64,000 bases of DNA from the NCBI GenBank assembly GCA_015075745.1, contig JABTTW010000001.1:2666001-2730000 (forward strand). Direction: 5' to 3'. Both the position numbers and the translations under genes were made by a program. The notes under the pieces are model-generated. The model did no database searches and had not been told where the DNA came from. It worked only from the letters and a program-made list of their open reading frames with translations. Of the stretch, positions 43,806 to 52,718 are shown piece after piece. Position 1 is the first letter of the stretch. Each line of letters opens with the position of its first letter. This DNA is from Planctomycetia bacterium. Its GTDB lineage: Bacteria > Planctomycetota > Phycisphaerae > UBA1845 > UTPLA1.

Positions 43806-44315
43806 TTAGAGGCCGACGGCCAGCGCTGCCGCCGTCTTCGTCGCGGCTGGTCCTCCGACCAGATCAAACACCCTGCGTGCCGCGACCACTAGTTTCTCGT
43901 CAACGTCGACCAGCGCCGGATTCTTCTCGGACAGGTTATAGTGCCGCAGCGTCAGGCGGGCCTTGACCATCTCTTGTCCGTCACTCATCCCGAAGGCCTT
44001 AAACTGGCTCAACCCTTCGGAAATCTCCATCGCCTCGGCTGTCACTTCGAGCGTCCGGCCCGGGGCGACGAAGCTCTTGTAATTGATGTTCTTGGCTTCT
44101 TCCAGTACGACCATGCTCTTGGAGAAGTCCTGAGTCGCCCGAACCAGCCACGCCGCGGATTGAACCATGGCCTCGAGCATCATGACACCCGGCATCACCG
44201 GAAAGGTCGGAAAATGGTCCGCGAGGTACTCCTCCGCCAGCGTCAGATTTTTTCGCGTAACGATACGGCTGGGTGGCTCGATGCTCAGGATGCGATCAAT
44301 CAGAATGAACTTCAT
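43806..44315 (-). CDS. fabZ: FabZ-like 3-hydroxyacyl-ACP dehydratase (first gene of the acyl operon)
   Basis: 169-residue hot-dog-fold protein with His34 in DHFPTFPVMPG and Glu48 in MMLEAMVQSAAW, a textbook FabZ active site. The C-terminal 25 residues, rich in Ala (FDLVGGPAATKTAAALA), extend beyond typical FabZ. It is the first gene of the five-gene unit; its promoter lies in 44316-44567. The pair of dehydratases and the special ACP suggest a dedicated acyl product rather than bulk membrane lipid, which is inference. Confidence 0.85.
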   Translation of the reverse strand: MKFILIDRILSIEPPSRIVTRKNLTLAEEYLADHFPTFPVMPGVMMLEAMVQSAAWLVRATQDFSKSMVVLEEAKNINYKSFVAPGRTLEVTAEAMEISEGLSQFKAFGMSDGQEMVKARLTLRHYNLSEKNPALVDVDEKLVVAARRVFDLVGGPAATKTAAALAVGL

Positions 44316-44567
44316 ACCGTGCCGTGTTCGCGATCCGCGAGCTGTTGCTATCTATTGTGCCGGCGACTGTTTACGGCACAGTAACCGTCTCATGAAACCT
44401 TCAGCCTGTTGCCTAAACTTGGCTTTGTAGCGGCTGGCGAGCCTTCTTGCAAGCACCCTCGGACGGAGGCGGTACACACGAAATGGGTACATGGGCCAGG
44501 GTGGAGCCTCGGACCGCTCGCGAATGCTCCTAACTGTTGATTGAGCATGACTTTGAGGCGCTACACC

Positions 44568-45500
44568 TTACGGCCCGCGCCGCGGACGGTCGAAGATAGG
44601 GGCCGACGGGTAACAGTCCATGCGCCACCCCTCGCCTCGCCGTAGCCAATAGTTTCCCGTCGGGTCGGTACCGCCCGTTTGCCCGCTCAGGCGGATCGGA
44701 CCGGCGTGGCCGTCGGCAAACGCAACATTGAACACGTTGGACTTTCGGTGCCACCCTAGAACATCACGGTTCGGATTCCACTTGGCAACTTCGGACACCG
44801 TCTCTTCAATCAAGACCGTCATCCCAGGGTCGGGGACCTTCGTACTTGTCCGAAGGTAGGGGCCGAAGAAATTCTGCTGGAATGGAATTTCCTGGGTTCC
44901 GGTGAAGTCGATGTGGTTGTTCAACCGGTAGCTCGTACCCGTGATTTGATAGACGTTGAGGTGTGAGCGGCTGGGATGCAGGAAGTACGGCTCGAAATTA
45001 ACGCCGCCCGATCCGACGTCCTCGATGGGACGATCATTGGGACACTTAAATAATGCCAACTCCGCGCCTGCAGCATCGACATAGACATATTTATTGAGCA
45101 GGCGGTTTTCCTTCACAAAGTCAGCTGAGCGAAAGACTCCCACGCCGGTATTGCCGCCGTACTCGTACTCGCCGTCGTAAAGCCAGCGGGTCTCAGCCAT
45201 CGGATGCACCGGCGTCGTGTAATGCTGCTCGTCCTCGTCGCTGTACATCGACAGGCACTGGCCGATCTGCTTGAGATTCACGAGGCACTTGACCTTGGTC
45301 CCCTCGCTGCGCGATGACGACAGCGCCGGGAGCAGCAAACTGATCACCAGGGCGATGATCGCCAGGACGACGATCAATTCTATGAGGGTAAAGGCGGAAC
45401 GACGGGCGACGCCTCGGACCCCGCGAGATGAGGGCGAACGCGCTGGCATTTGCAGAGGCGGCATGGGTGCCTCGCTCGAAGGGGCTGCCGGGACGGGCAT
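44568..45500 (-). CDS. Type II secretion pseudopilin-like protein with near H-X9-DG motif
   Basis: 310 residues from ATG 45500. After a 35-residue basic leader comes a class III prepilin signal, SAFTLIELIVVLAIIALVIS, with the peptidase site before Phe (Ala rather than Gly at -1) and Glu at +5. The body includes CLVNLKQIGQCLSMY and ends with WHRKSNVFNVAFADGHAGPI, close to the H-X9-DG processing-associated motif found in the many such proteins of planctomycetes. It is assembled or secreted by a type II/pilus-like system not present here. Confidence 0.85.
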   Translation of the reverse strand: MPVPAAPSSEAPMPPLQMPARSPSSRGVRGVARRSAFTLIELIVVLAIIALVISLLLPALSSSRSEGTKVKCLVNLKQIGQCLSMYSDEDEQHYTTPVHPMAETRWLYDGEYEYGGNTGVGVFRSADFVKENRLLNKYVYVDAAGAELALFKCPNDRPIEDVGSGGVNFEPYFLHPSRSHLNVYQITGTSYRLNNHIDFTGTQEIPFQQNFFGPYLRTSTKVPDPGMTVLIEETVSEVAKWNPNRDVLGWHRKSNVFNVAFADGHAGPIRLSGQTGGTDPTGNYWLRRGEGWRMDCYPSAPIFDRPRRGP

Positions 45501-45550
45501 CAACTGCTGACTTCGGCTCGCTCCTGTATCATATCGGAAATCGCCGCCGA

Positions 45551-46498
45551 GTGTACACAGCGGGCGATGTTTCGACGCAAAACGGGAACGCCCAGGGGTC
45601 TGGCGATTTGGCGGGAAAATGGCTCATCACCGGCGCGGGAGGCCAACTCGGCAGTGTGCTGATGCGTGTGCTCGCACACCGCGACCTTGAAACGATCGGG
45701 CTGACCTCCGTTGAAGGCCCCCAACCGGACGTCGCGAGCTGCATTCGCGGCGATCTGACCGACGCGACGGACCTCCGCGAGATTGTCCGTTCGCACCGCC
45801 CGGCCGTCATCGTTCACGCGGCGGCAGTGACGAGCATTCAGGCTGCCTATGAGAAGCCGGATGTGACGCAACGCGTCAACGTGGACGCAACGCGGACGCT
45901 GGTAGAGCTTGCGGCAGAGATCGGCGCGCGAATCGCCTTCACCTCAACCGACCTGGTGTTCGATGGTTCCTCGGCGCCCTACCACGAGACGGATGCCGTA
46001 TCGCCTTTGTCGGTCTATGCCCGATCGAAGGTGGAGGCGGAGAAAATCGTTCTCGCTTACGACCGGGGAGTCGATATTCGACCGGCGCTGATGTACGGCC
46101 TGCCCGTGGTGAATCGGCCGACGACGTTCCTGCAACAACTCGAATCGCTGCGGACGGGCAAGCCGCTCAAGCTCTTTGAGGACGAGTTTCGCACGCCGAT
46201 CTGGCTGGAGGACGCGGCCGAGGCGACGCGCGCCGCCGCCGCGTCTGACTATCACGGAGTCCTGCACCTCGGCGGGCCTGCGCGGATGAGCAGGCTGGAG
46301 ATGGGTCGCGTCATGGCGGCGGCACTGGGAATCACAAATCCGCCTATCGTTCCGACCCGCCAATCAGATATGCAATTCGCGGAACCTCGCCCGGCGAATG
46401 TGAGTCTCGATTCATCGAAGTTCGCCGCTGAATTCGGAACCCCACCCGGCCGTACAATGAAGGAAGCGATGAAGTCGATCGCGACGGCGCTCACCTAG
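45551..46498 (+). CDS. RmlD-like dTDP-4-dehydrorhamnose reductase / NAD-dependent sugar epimerase family
   Basis: About 315 residues; GTG 45551 is my choice, with TTG 45608 as an alternative. Extended SDR fold: the NAD(P) motif WLITGAGGQLGS, VIVHAAAVTSIQ, ARIAFTSTDLVFDG, then YARSK with the catalytic Tyr-x-x-x-Lys (SVYARSKVEAE). Family members reduce or epimerise nucleotide sugars for rhamnose or related surface sugars; no other rml gene is near. It is divergent from the pseudopilin gene. Its last 4 nt overlap the end of the convergent VWA gene. Confidence 0.8.
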   Translation: MYTAGDVSTQNGNAQGSGDLAGKWLITGAGGQLGSVLMRVLAHRDLETIGLTSVEGPQPDVASCIRGDLTDATDLREIVRSHRPAVIVHAAAVTSIQAAYEKPDVTQRVNVDATRTLVELAAEIGARIAFTSTDLVFDGSSAPYHETDAVSPLSVYARSKVEAEKIVLAYDRGVDIRPALMYGLPVVNRPTTFLQQLESLRTGKPLKLFEDEFRTPIWLEDAAEATRAAAASDYHGVLHLGGPARMSRLEMGRVMAAALGITNPPIVPTRQSDMQFAEPRPANVSLDSSKFAAEFGTPPGRTMKEAMKSIATALT

Positions 46499-48288
46499 CC
46501 AATGATAAACCGACGACGCTTCACGTAGTCCCAGACGACGTAGCGATCCAATTCCCGCCCCCCGACGAAGAATACGCGGCCACTGGTGCTCTCGGCGAGG
46601 CGATAGGCGAACTTCACGTCCTCCTCGGTCTGCGACCAACTCGATAGCAGGAAAATGTTGATGGTGATGCCCTGCTCGCGACAGAGAAGCCCCTCTCGAA
46701 GCGTGCTGTTTTCGGTTCGCGAGTCCGGCGGATAAAGCAGGTACAGCCACTTTTCCTCGAAGTGCGCCGTCGGAAGGCCGTCGGTGATGAGGATGATCTG
46801 CCGGTTGGGCGTGTCCTGCACCTGAAGCAGTTGCCGGGCCATCTGCAAACCGTGTTGCAGGTTGGTGAAGTGCGGCGGGATGTCGCGCTCGGTGAGGCGG
46901 TCGTCGCTCATGTCCGCCTTGAGCCGCACGAACGGCTTGTGGATCGTCACCGGCTTGGGCAGAAGCTGTGGCACCTCGGAGATGTGCCGGCGCTTGGCGA
47001 AGGTGAACATCTCCACGAAGTCGACATAGTCGCCGGGATACTCGCTGCGGATGAGCCCGTGCAATGCGAGCGCCATGCGCTTGACGTTGACATATTGCCC
47101 GTTGAATCGCATCGAGCCGCTCATGTCCATGCACAGTACGGTCGCGCACTTCGGCGTGTTGCGCGTGACGTGAATCTCGATGTCCTCAGGCATGAGCCGG
47201 ATTCGCCGGGCCGGGTCGGCACTCTCCGAACCCGACGGCGTGATGCCGACGATTGCCTCGGCGCTCGGCGCCGGCTGAAGCGTCGTGCGTTCGCGAATCA
47301 TGGCGTTGATCATCGACTGTCCGACGTCCATGTTCGCCAGGCTGTCGCCGAATTCGTACGACTTGGTCCGCTGCGTCTCGACCACGCCGTCACCCACGAT
47401 CGGCTGCGCGTGCCGCCCGCTCTTGGCCGCCTGGAGATCCGCGAAGATGCGATCGAGCAGCTTCGACTGGAAAAGTTTGAATGCCTTCGGCGTAAGCTGG
47501 TATCGGCCGTCCTGCTGTTGCAGGCCCTGCTGCTCGGCAAGTTGCCGAAGCATCTCCTCCACCTGCTGCCGCATGCGTTCGAGCCCTTCGATCTGCTCCT
47601 CGTCGGCGAAGCGCCCCAACTCATCCATGTTGATGAGATAGATCTTCGCGTTCTTCGCCGCTTCCCTGAGCTGCTCGATCAGGCGGTCGATCGTCTCCAA
47701 CTCTTCCTTGATCTCAATCGCCTGCTCGACCGACATCGGACGCCGGCCGGTGAATGCGTACTTCGCGGCCAACTGCTCGACCTCGTAACGGGCCCCGAGC
47801 TTGTCCATCAGCGAAACTAGCTGCCGTGCAAACTCGCCTCGCTGATCCTCGCGATACCACATTCGCTCGAGGTCGGCGATCTGACCCTCGCGCACGGCCT
47901 TGTCGAATTGCTGCCGTCGATTCTTCGGCGGCTCCGTCTCTCGCGCCGCCTGTTGAAACTCGCGCTCGGCGTCTTCGCGCGCCGCGGTGGTCTCGTAAGT
48001 TTCAAGAATCTTCCGCTTGCGTTCCTCAAGCATTGCGATGAGCGAACTGATGCTCGGTCCGAGCCCCGTGATCTGCGAGGGGTCCAGCTCGATCGCCTCG
48101 GCCAGCTCCTCTTCGGTCAGGTTTCGAAGGCTGCCGTATTCCAGGAGATGTTCAAATGCGGGCGTGACCAAGTCCGGGGGCGTCGCCGAGGGCATCGGAA
48201 ACCGCTGAGGGTCGTACCCAAGATAGGTATGTACGATCCCACCAGCGTGACGCCGCGGATTCTCCGAAGGTTGCTTTGAGTCAGCCAT
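46495..48288 (-). CDS. VWA-domain protein (CoxE/BatA-like, metal ion-dependent adhesion site intact)
   Basis: A 597-residue cytoplasmic protein without a signal peptide. A helical N-terminal half rich in charged coiled coil (VEQAIEIKEELETIDRLIEQ, MRQQVEEMLRQLAEQQG) is followed by a C-terminal von Willebrand A domain. Its MIDAS is CMDMSGSMRF, with TDGLPTAHF further on. Such proteins usually work with a MoxR-type AAA ATPase to assemble or activate partners, but no AAA gene is next to it. The target is unknown. Confidence 0.75.
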   Translation of the reverse strand: MADSKQPSENPRRHAGGIVHTYLGYDPQRFPMPSATPPDLVTPAFEHLLEYGSLRNLTEEELAEAIELDPSQITGLGPSISSLIAMLEERKRKILETYETTAAREDAEREFQQAARETEPPKNRRQQFDKAVREGQIADLERMWYREDQRGEFARQLVSLMDKLGARYEVEQLAAKYAFTGRRPMSVEQAIEIKEELETIDRLIEQLREAAKNAKIYLINMDELGRFADEEQIEGLERMRQQVEEMLRQLAEQQGLQQQDGRYQLTPKAFKLFQSKLLDRIFADLQAAKSGRHAQPIVGDGVVETQRTKSYEFGDSLANMDVGQSMINAMIRERTTLQPAPSAEAIVGITPSGSESADPARRIRLMPEDIEIHVTRNTPKCATVLCMDMSGSMRFNGQYVNVKRMALALHGLIRSEYPGDYVDFVEMFTFAKRRHISEVPQLLPKPVTIHKPFVRLKADMSDDRLTERDIPPHFTNLQHGLQMARQLLQVQDTPNRQIILITDGLPTAHFEEKWLYLLYPPDSRTENSTLREGLLCREQGITINIFLLSSWSQTEEDVKFAYRLAESTSGRVFFVGGRELDRYVVWDYVKRRRFIIG

Positions 48289-48453
48289 TCATCTCTCCCG
48301 GACGACATTATACGTTCCCCGCAAGGCTCGAAGCCTGAGATGTCCGTTCTTTGACGCAGAATGCCCCCTGCCCTATCTTTTCGACCCAAAGGATGCGATC
48401 CGTTCAAGTGCTTTGCTAAGCCGTTGTCCTGACGATTTCCCGGAGCCCGATTT

Positions 48454-49365
48454 ATGAAACTCGCCTACAGCAACGTTGCCTGCCCCGGTTGGGACATCGT
48501 CACCCTGGTCGAGAAGGCCAAGGAGTATGGCTATCAAGGCCTGGAGCTGCGCAGCCTCGACGGTCAGATGCACCTTCCGCTTGCGCCGCAGCTCGCGTCG
48601 AACCCGGCCAGGGTCGGCAAGTTGATGCGCGACGCCGGCGTCGAATTGGTGTGTCTGGCGACTGCCGCCGCCTTCCATATGCGAAATGCGCGGGAAGTTG
48701 CGGAGAATCAGGCCCAGGTGCGCGAATACATCGAACTGGCAGGCAAGCTGGGCTGCCCCTTCGTCCGCGTCTTTGGCGCCGAGATTCCCAAGGCACGCTT
48801 CTGGCTCATCGGTAACGAACGGCGCGAGGTCGTCCTCGGTCGAATCGCCAAGGCCATCGGCGAAATCGCTGACTTCGCGGCGGCCCATCGCGTGACCATC
48901 CTCATTGAAAACAGCGGCGACTTTACCGACAGCTCGGCCATGTGGTACCTCGTGGACGCCGCGAACTCACCGGCGGTTAAGTGCTGCTGGAACCCGATGG
49001 CGGCGCTGACGCGCGGCGAACGACCCACCAGTTCCATCCCCCGCCTGGCCGCCCGTATCGCGCACATACATCTGACCGACGCCAAGTTCGATGGCCGGGC
49101 GTTTGACGGCCACGTCCTCCCCGGTCAGGGTTCCGTCGAGATTCCGAGGCTCATCCAATTGCTCAAGGGTATCGGTTATCGCGGATACCTGTGTTTTGAA
49201 TGGCCCAAGTTGTGGAACCCCGGCCTCGCCGATGCCGATCGCGCGCTGCCCGCCGCGGCGAAGTACCTCCAGCCGCTTCTCGACGAAAAGACCATCCCGA
49301 TGACGGCCTACAAAGGCGACAAGTACGCGCCCCGGCAAGGCCACGAGCTTCTCGCCGCCGAATGA
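48454..49365 (+). CDS. Sugar phosphate isomerase/epimerase-like (xylose isomerase TIM barrel)
   Basis: The 303-residue AP2Ec-type TIM barrel has MKLAYSNVACPGWD, YGYQGLELRSLDG, PFVRVFGAEIP, VTILIENSGDFTD, CCWNPMAAL, HIHLTDAKFDG and GYLCFEWPKLW. Metal-binding Glu/His/Asp positions (IEN, HLTD, FEW) are visible. The family acts on inositols or sugars; the substrate is not predictable. GGAG lies 8 nt before the ATG. It is followed by a DUF1570 gene on the same strand. Confidence 0.8.
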   Translation: MKLAYSNVACPGWDIVTLVEKAKEYGYQGLELRSLDGQMHLPLAPQLASNPARVGKLMRDAGVELVCLATAAAFHMRNAREVAENQAQVREYIELAGKLGCPFVRVFGAEIPKARFWLIGNERREVVLGRIAKAIGEIADFAAAHRVTILIENSGDFTDSSAMWYLVDAANSPAVKCCWNPMAALTRGERPTSSIPRLAARIAHIHLTDAKFDGRAFDGHVLPGQGSVEIPRLIQLLKGIGYRGYLCFEWPKLWNPGLADADRALPAAAKYLQPLLDEKTIPMTAYKGDKYAPRQGHELLAAE

Positions 49366-49403
49366 CGGCGACGTCCCGGCGTACCGCGTGCTAACATTCG
49401 CTG

Positions 49404-50429
49404 ATGCTCTTCGCTCCGACGCTCCTGCTTGTCGCAATCGCGCTGGGTGATCCAACCGTCGGCGGACCGCCGGTTGACACGGAACTCGCGCGGACTCTCC
49501 TGAGTGACTTGGGAATCCGGTTCAGTGCCGACTACGGGAAACACTTCAGCGTCATCTCCGACTCCGCCGACCAGTCTGCAAACATTATGAGGACGGCGGA
49601 CGACGTCTATCAGCGCGTCATTGAGTTTGCCGGTCGCCTCGAGCTAAGCACGACACGCCCGGGAAAAAAGATGACCGTTGTGTTCTTCAGCAAATGGGAG
49701 GACTACAGACGCTCCGGAGCAGCGTCGGGATTTTCGGTGAATGAAAACGCTCCCGGTTTTTTCGATCATAAGTCCGGGGTCTGCTACGGCTATGACTATG
49801 CCAATTCCTCCCTGATGCGGGAGAAGCGGGCGGTGCTGAAAACCGCGCGGGCGAAATTCGACGCCGATCGAGACGCCGGCACCCTCAACAGCCTGACGGA
49901 GGAGCAGATCGGTCAGCGGCTTGCGGCCATCGTGCAAATGACCAATGCGCTCTTCGAACACGAGAGTCTCATCAACCAGACTGTTATTCGACATGAACTG
50001 GCTCATCAATCACTGGCAAATCTCGGCATTCAGACGCCGCGCATGAAAGACCTGCGCTGGCTCTGCGAGGGGCTGGCGACGCAGTTCGAATCCGTCAGCG
50101 GCATCAACGCAAACCGACTGGCCGACTTTCGGGACATCGACTGGTCCGATCCAAAGCTCACCGTGCGTACGCTCATCACCGACTCGAAGCTCCTCGGCCC
50201 GGGCGCCGAACAGCCGTCGGTGGGTTACGCCGCCGCCTGGGGACTGGTGCATTACCTGATCAACGAGAAGCCGCGCGAATTCGCCGCGTTTGTCCGGCTT
50301 TTTCAACAGCTGCCGCCCGATGGAACATCGCCGGCCGAATCGGACAAGGCCGCGTTTGAGAAGTGTTTTGGCAAGCCGGACGCCAAGTTTCAACTCACCT
50401 GGCTGGAGTACATGTCGGCGCTCAAATAA
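49404..50429 (+). CDS. DUF1570 exported protein with HExxH-like zinc peptidase motif
   Basis: 341 residues with a signal peptide (MLFAPTLLLVAIALGD). The DUF1570 core has VIRHELAHQSLANLG, giving HExxH at about 197-201, and 20 residues on LRWLCEGLATQFES, whose Glu is the expected third zinc ligand (gluzincin type). The C-terminal part, GYAAAWGLVHYLIN, is also typical. A secreted metallopeptidase is likely; its substrate is unknown. It lies 42 nt upstream of folD. Confidence 0.75.
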   Translation: MLFAPTLLLVAIALGDPTVGGPPVDTELARTLLSDLGIRFSADYGKHFSVISDSADQSANIMRTADDVYQRVIEFAGRLELSTTRPGKKMTVVFFSKWEDYRRSGAASGFSVNENAPGFFDHKSGVCYGYDYANSSLMREKRAVLKTARAKFDADRDAGTLNSLTEEQIGQRLAAIVQMTNALFEHESLINQTVIRHELAHQSLANLGIQTPRMKDLRWLCEGLATQFESVSGINANRLADFRDIDWSDPKLTVRTLITDSKLLGPGAEQPSVGYAAAWGLVHYLINEKPREFAAFVRLFQQLPPDGTSPAESDKAAFEKCFGKPDAKFQLTWLEYMSALK

Positions 50430-50471
50430 TTCCTGATTGATAATTGCTCTTGCCCGATTGAGAATCGAGGC

Positions 50472-51350
50472 ATGATCGCCAAGCTCATTGATGGAAAGGC
50501 CCTCGCGGCGCAAATCAAATCGGAAGTAGCCTCACGCGCCAAAGCCCTTGCACATCGCGGCCACAAGCCCTGTCTTTCAGCGATCCTCATCGGAGACAAT
50601 GCCTCGGCTGCGAGCTACGCGCGATCGCAGGCAAAGCACGCCGAGGAGGTCGGCGTCGAGTATCAACTGACTCCGCTACCCGCCGGCACAACCGAAGCCA
50701 AGGCGATCGACGCGATCAGAAAGCTCAACGAGGACGCAAAGGTCCACGGCATCATTCTCCAACTGCCGGTACCCCAGCCGCTCGACGCGTTCAAGCTCCA
50801 GCGTCAGATTAGTCCAGACAAGGATGTCGAAGGCGTCGCCCCCGCCAATCTCGGCCTGCTCGCCATGGGCCGCAAGGCCCTGGTCCCCTGCACCGCTGCC
50901 GCCGCCTTCGCTTGTCTCCGCGCCCACATGCCCGACCTCGCCGGGCGCGATGCCGTCGTCATCGGCCGTAGCGTCATTGTCGGCAAGCCGCTGGCCATGC
51001 TGCTCTTAAGCGCAAATGCCACCGTCACCCAGTGCCACACCCGGACGCGAGACCTCGCCGAGCATACGCGCAGCGCGGAAATCCTGGTCGTCGCCGCCGG
51101 TGCTCCGAGCCTGATCGGTGCCGAACATGTTGCACCCGGCACCATCGTCATCGACGTCGGCACCCATCGCGTCAAGCTCATCGATTCGGATGGCGTCGAG
51201 CGCACCCGCACGATCGGCGATGTCCGATTCGACGAAGTCGCCCAGGTCGCCTCGGCCATCACCCCCGTCCCCGGAGGCGTTGGGCCAGTCACCGTGGCCA
51301 TGCTCCTGCAGAACACGATCGAGGCCTGCGATCGACAAACTCACGGGTAA
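50472..51350 (+). CDS. folD: Methylenetetrahydrofolate dehydrogenase/cyclohydrolase with altered active site
   Basis: The 292-residue protein is FolD in length and motifs: ILQLPVPQPLD (folate site), DKDVEGVAPANLG, CTAAAAF, GRSVIVGKPLAMLLL (NADP loop) and TPVPGGVGPVTVAML. However, the strongly conserved segment S-Y-V-x-x-K-x-K reads SYARSQAK: the catalytic Lys is Gln53. The Asp of DVDG is Glu120. In studied FolD/MTHFD enzymes the Lys is needed for cyclohydrolase activity, so this copy may be dehydrogenase-only or otherwise divergent. It would still act in one-carbon metabolism, as do the threonine aldolase and metH. Confidence 0.85.
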   Translation: MIAKLIDGKALAAQIKSEVASRAKALAHRGHKPCLSAILIGDNASAASYARSQAKHAEEVGVEYQLTPLPAGTTEAKAIDAIRKLNEDAKVHGIILQLPVPQPLDAFKLQRQISPDKDVEGVAPANLGLLAMGRKALVPCTAAAAFACLRAHMPDLAGRDAVVIGRSVIVGKPLAMLLLSANATVTQCHTRTRDLAEHTRSAEILVVAAGAPSLIGAEHVAPGTIVIDVGTHRVKLIDSDGVERTRTIGDVRFDEVAQVASAITPVPGGVGPVTVAMLLQNTIEACDRQTHG

Positions 51351-51496
51351 ATGGGTGCTTTGGCTCAGTTCAGCGGTCAAACATCGGGCGGCGGGCACTC
51401 GCCTAAGATTGATACCCCCCGGGGCGTGGATATAATCACCTGAAGCGTTCCTCACAGCATCGCGCACTTGGAAAACAATCCTGCCGGAGGTCGCCA

Positions 51497-52612
51497 TTGC
51501 CCCTCGCCGATGATCGCCCCACGCCACAGTCTTCCGCGCAAGGACTCGTCGCCGCCCGGCTTACGCCTGAATCCGCTGCCTCCCGCACCGCGGAATCTCA
51601 AAACGCCGCCTCCCTGTCGCCTGGCGTGGGTGAATCCGCTGCCCCAGGCCGTTCACTCGCCCCGGTCAGTACACTGGGCTCGCTCGGACTCAGCCTTGTT
51701 TCACACGCAATCGTCGCCGCCCTTTTCGGCCTCGTGACATGGTCGGTCGGCAGCATTGTTCGCGCCGCCCCACCGGAGATTCACGCTCAGATCGTCGCCG
51801 CTGATGTGCCGGCAGGAAGCGGCGGCTTCCGTTTCCCGGGCAGCGCCCTGATTGACCGGCCCGACTCCGCCACCGCAGCCGGCGCACCGGCCCCCGCTGC
51901 CTCACTCGCAGACCTGATCGCCAACCAAACCCCACCGGATGCCGCCTCGTTATCCGCTTCCGGGACTTCGCTTGCTCGCCTCGCATCAAGACCCATCAGC
52001 CGTACCGATCTCACCGGCACCGGTACCGGCGGCGATAACGGTCGAGGAACCGGCCTCGGCGACCGCGACCTTGCCGGCGGCGGCCCCGTCGGAAGCCTCT
52101 GGGGCGTCGGTGAGGGTCAGAAGGCCCGATCGATCGTATACGTCATGGATCGAAGCGGCTCGATGGCGGACACCTTCAAGCTGCTCCAGCGCGAACTGAT
52201 GCAGGCCATCGGCTCCCTCGAGCGCGACCAGGAATTCAATGTCATCTGGTTCAACGAGGGCGACGCGACGCTCATGTTCACCAAGCTTGTACCCGCCACG
52301 CTGGAGAACAAGCGAAAGGTCTTTGACGCGATCGCCGCCATCATCCCCAGCGGGCAGACCCAGCCGCTTAGTGCCATTCAGACAGCCCTCAGCTACAAAC
52401 CCGATGTCCTGTTCCTGCTCTCCGACGGTGACTTCGGCGAGCAGAATCGCCGCATCACCAGTACCATCAAGCGCAAAAACAAGAATCGCGAAACGATCAT
52501 CAACACCATCCTCTTCGTATACGACACGATGGGCGACGGTCAGCGCGTGCTGCGGAGCATTGCGGAAGACAACGGCGGCGTTTACAAGCACGTCCGCCAG
52601 GAGGATCTCTAA
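51497..52612 (+). CDS. Membrane-anchored VWA-domain protein (first gene of ExbB/ExbD cluster)
   Basis: 371 residues from TTG 51497, chosen because GGAGG lies 6 nt upstream. A hydrophilic N-terminus of about 55 residues precedes one membrane helix (LGLSLVSHAIVAALFGLVTW). A Gly/Thr/Ala-rich linker (TGTGTGGDNGRGTGLGD) leads to a C-terminal VWA domain with an intact MIDAS (VMDRSGSMAD) and LLSDGDFGEQN. The topology and position upstream of exbB/exbD recall TonB-like energisers, with VWA as the extracytoplasmic working end. The role is inferred. Confidence 0.75.
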   Translation: MPLADDRPTPQSSAQGLVAARLTPESAASRTAESQNAASLSPGVGESAAPGRSLAPVSTLGSLGLSLVSHAIVAALFGLVTWSVGSIVRAAPPEIHAQIVAADVPAGSGGFRFPGSALIDRPDSATAAGAPAPAASLADLIANQTPPDAASLSASGTSLARLASRPISRTDLTGTGTGGDNGRGTGLGDRDLAGGGPVGSLWGVGEGQKARSIVYVMDRSGSMADTFKLLQRELMQAIGSLERDQEFNVIWFNEGDATLMFTKLVPATLENKRKVFDAIAAIIPSGQTQPLSAIQTALSYKPDVLFLLSDGDFGEQNRRITSTIKRKNKNRETIINTILFVYDTMGDGQRVLRSIAEDNGGVYKHVRQEDL

Positions 52613-52718
52613 CTCGGAATGATCAATTGGCCGCTCTCAATTGAAAGTTCCGATGTCCGTCACAGAATGCGATTCTGCGACGATTGGGCCCAGTGATAAC
52701 TGCCTCATGAGGATTCGT

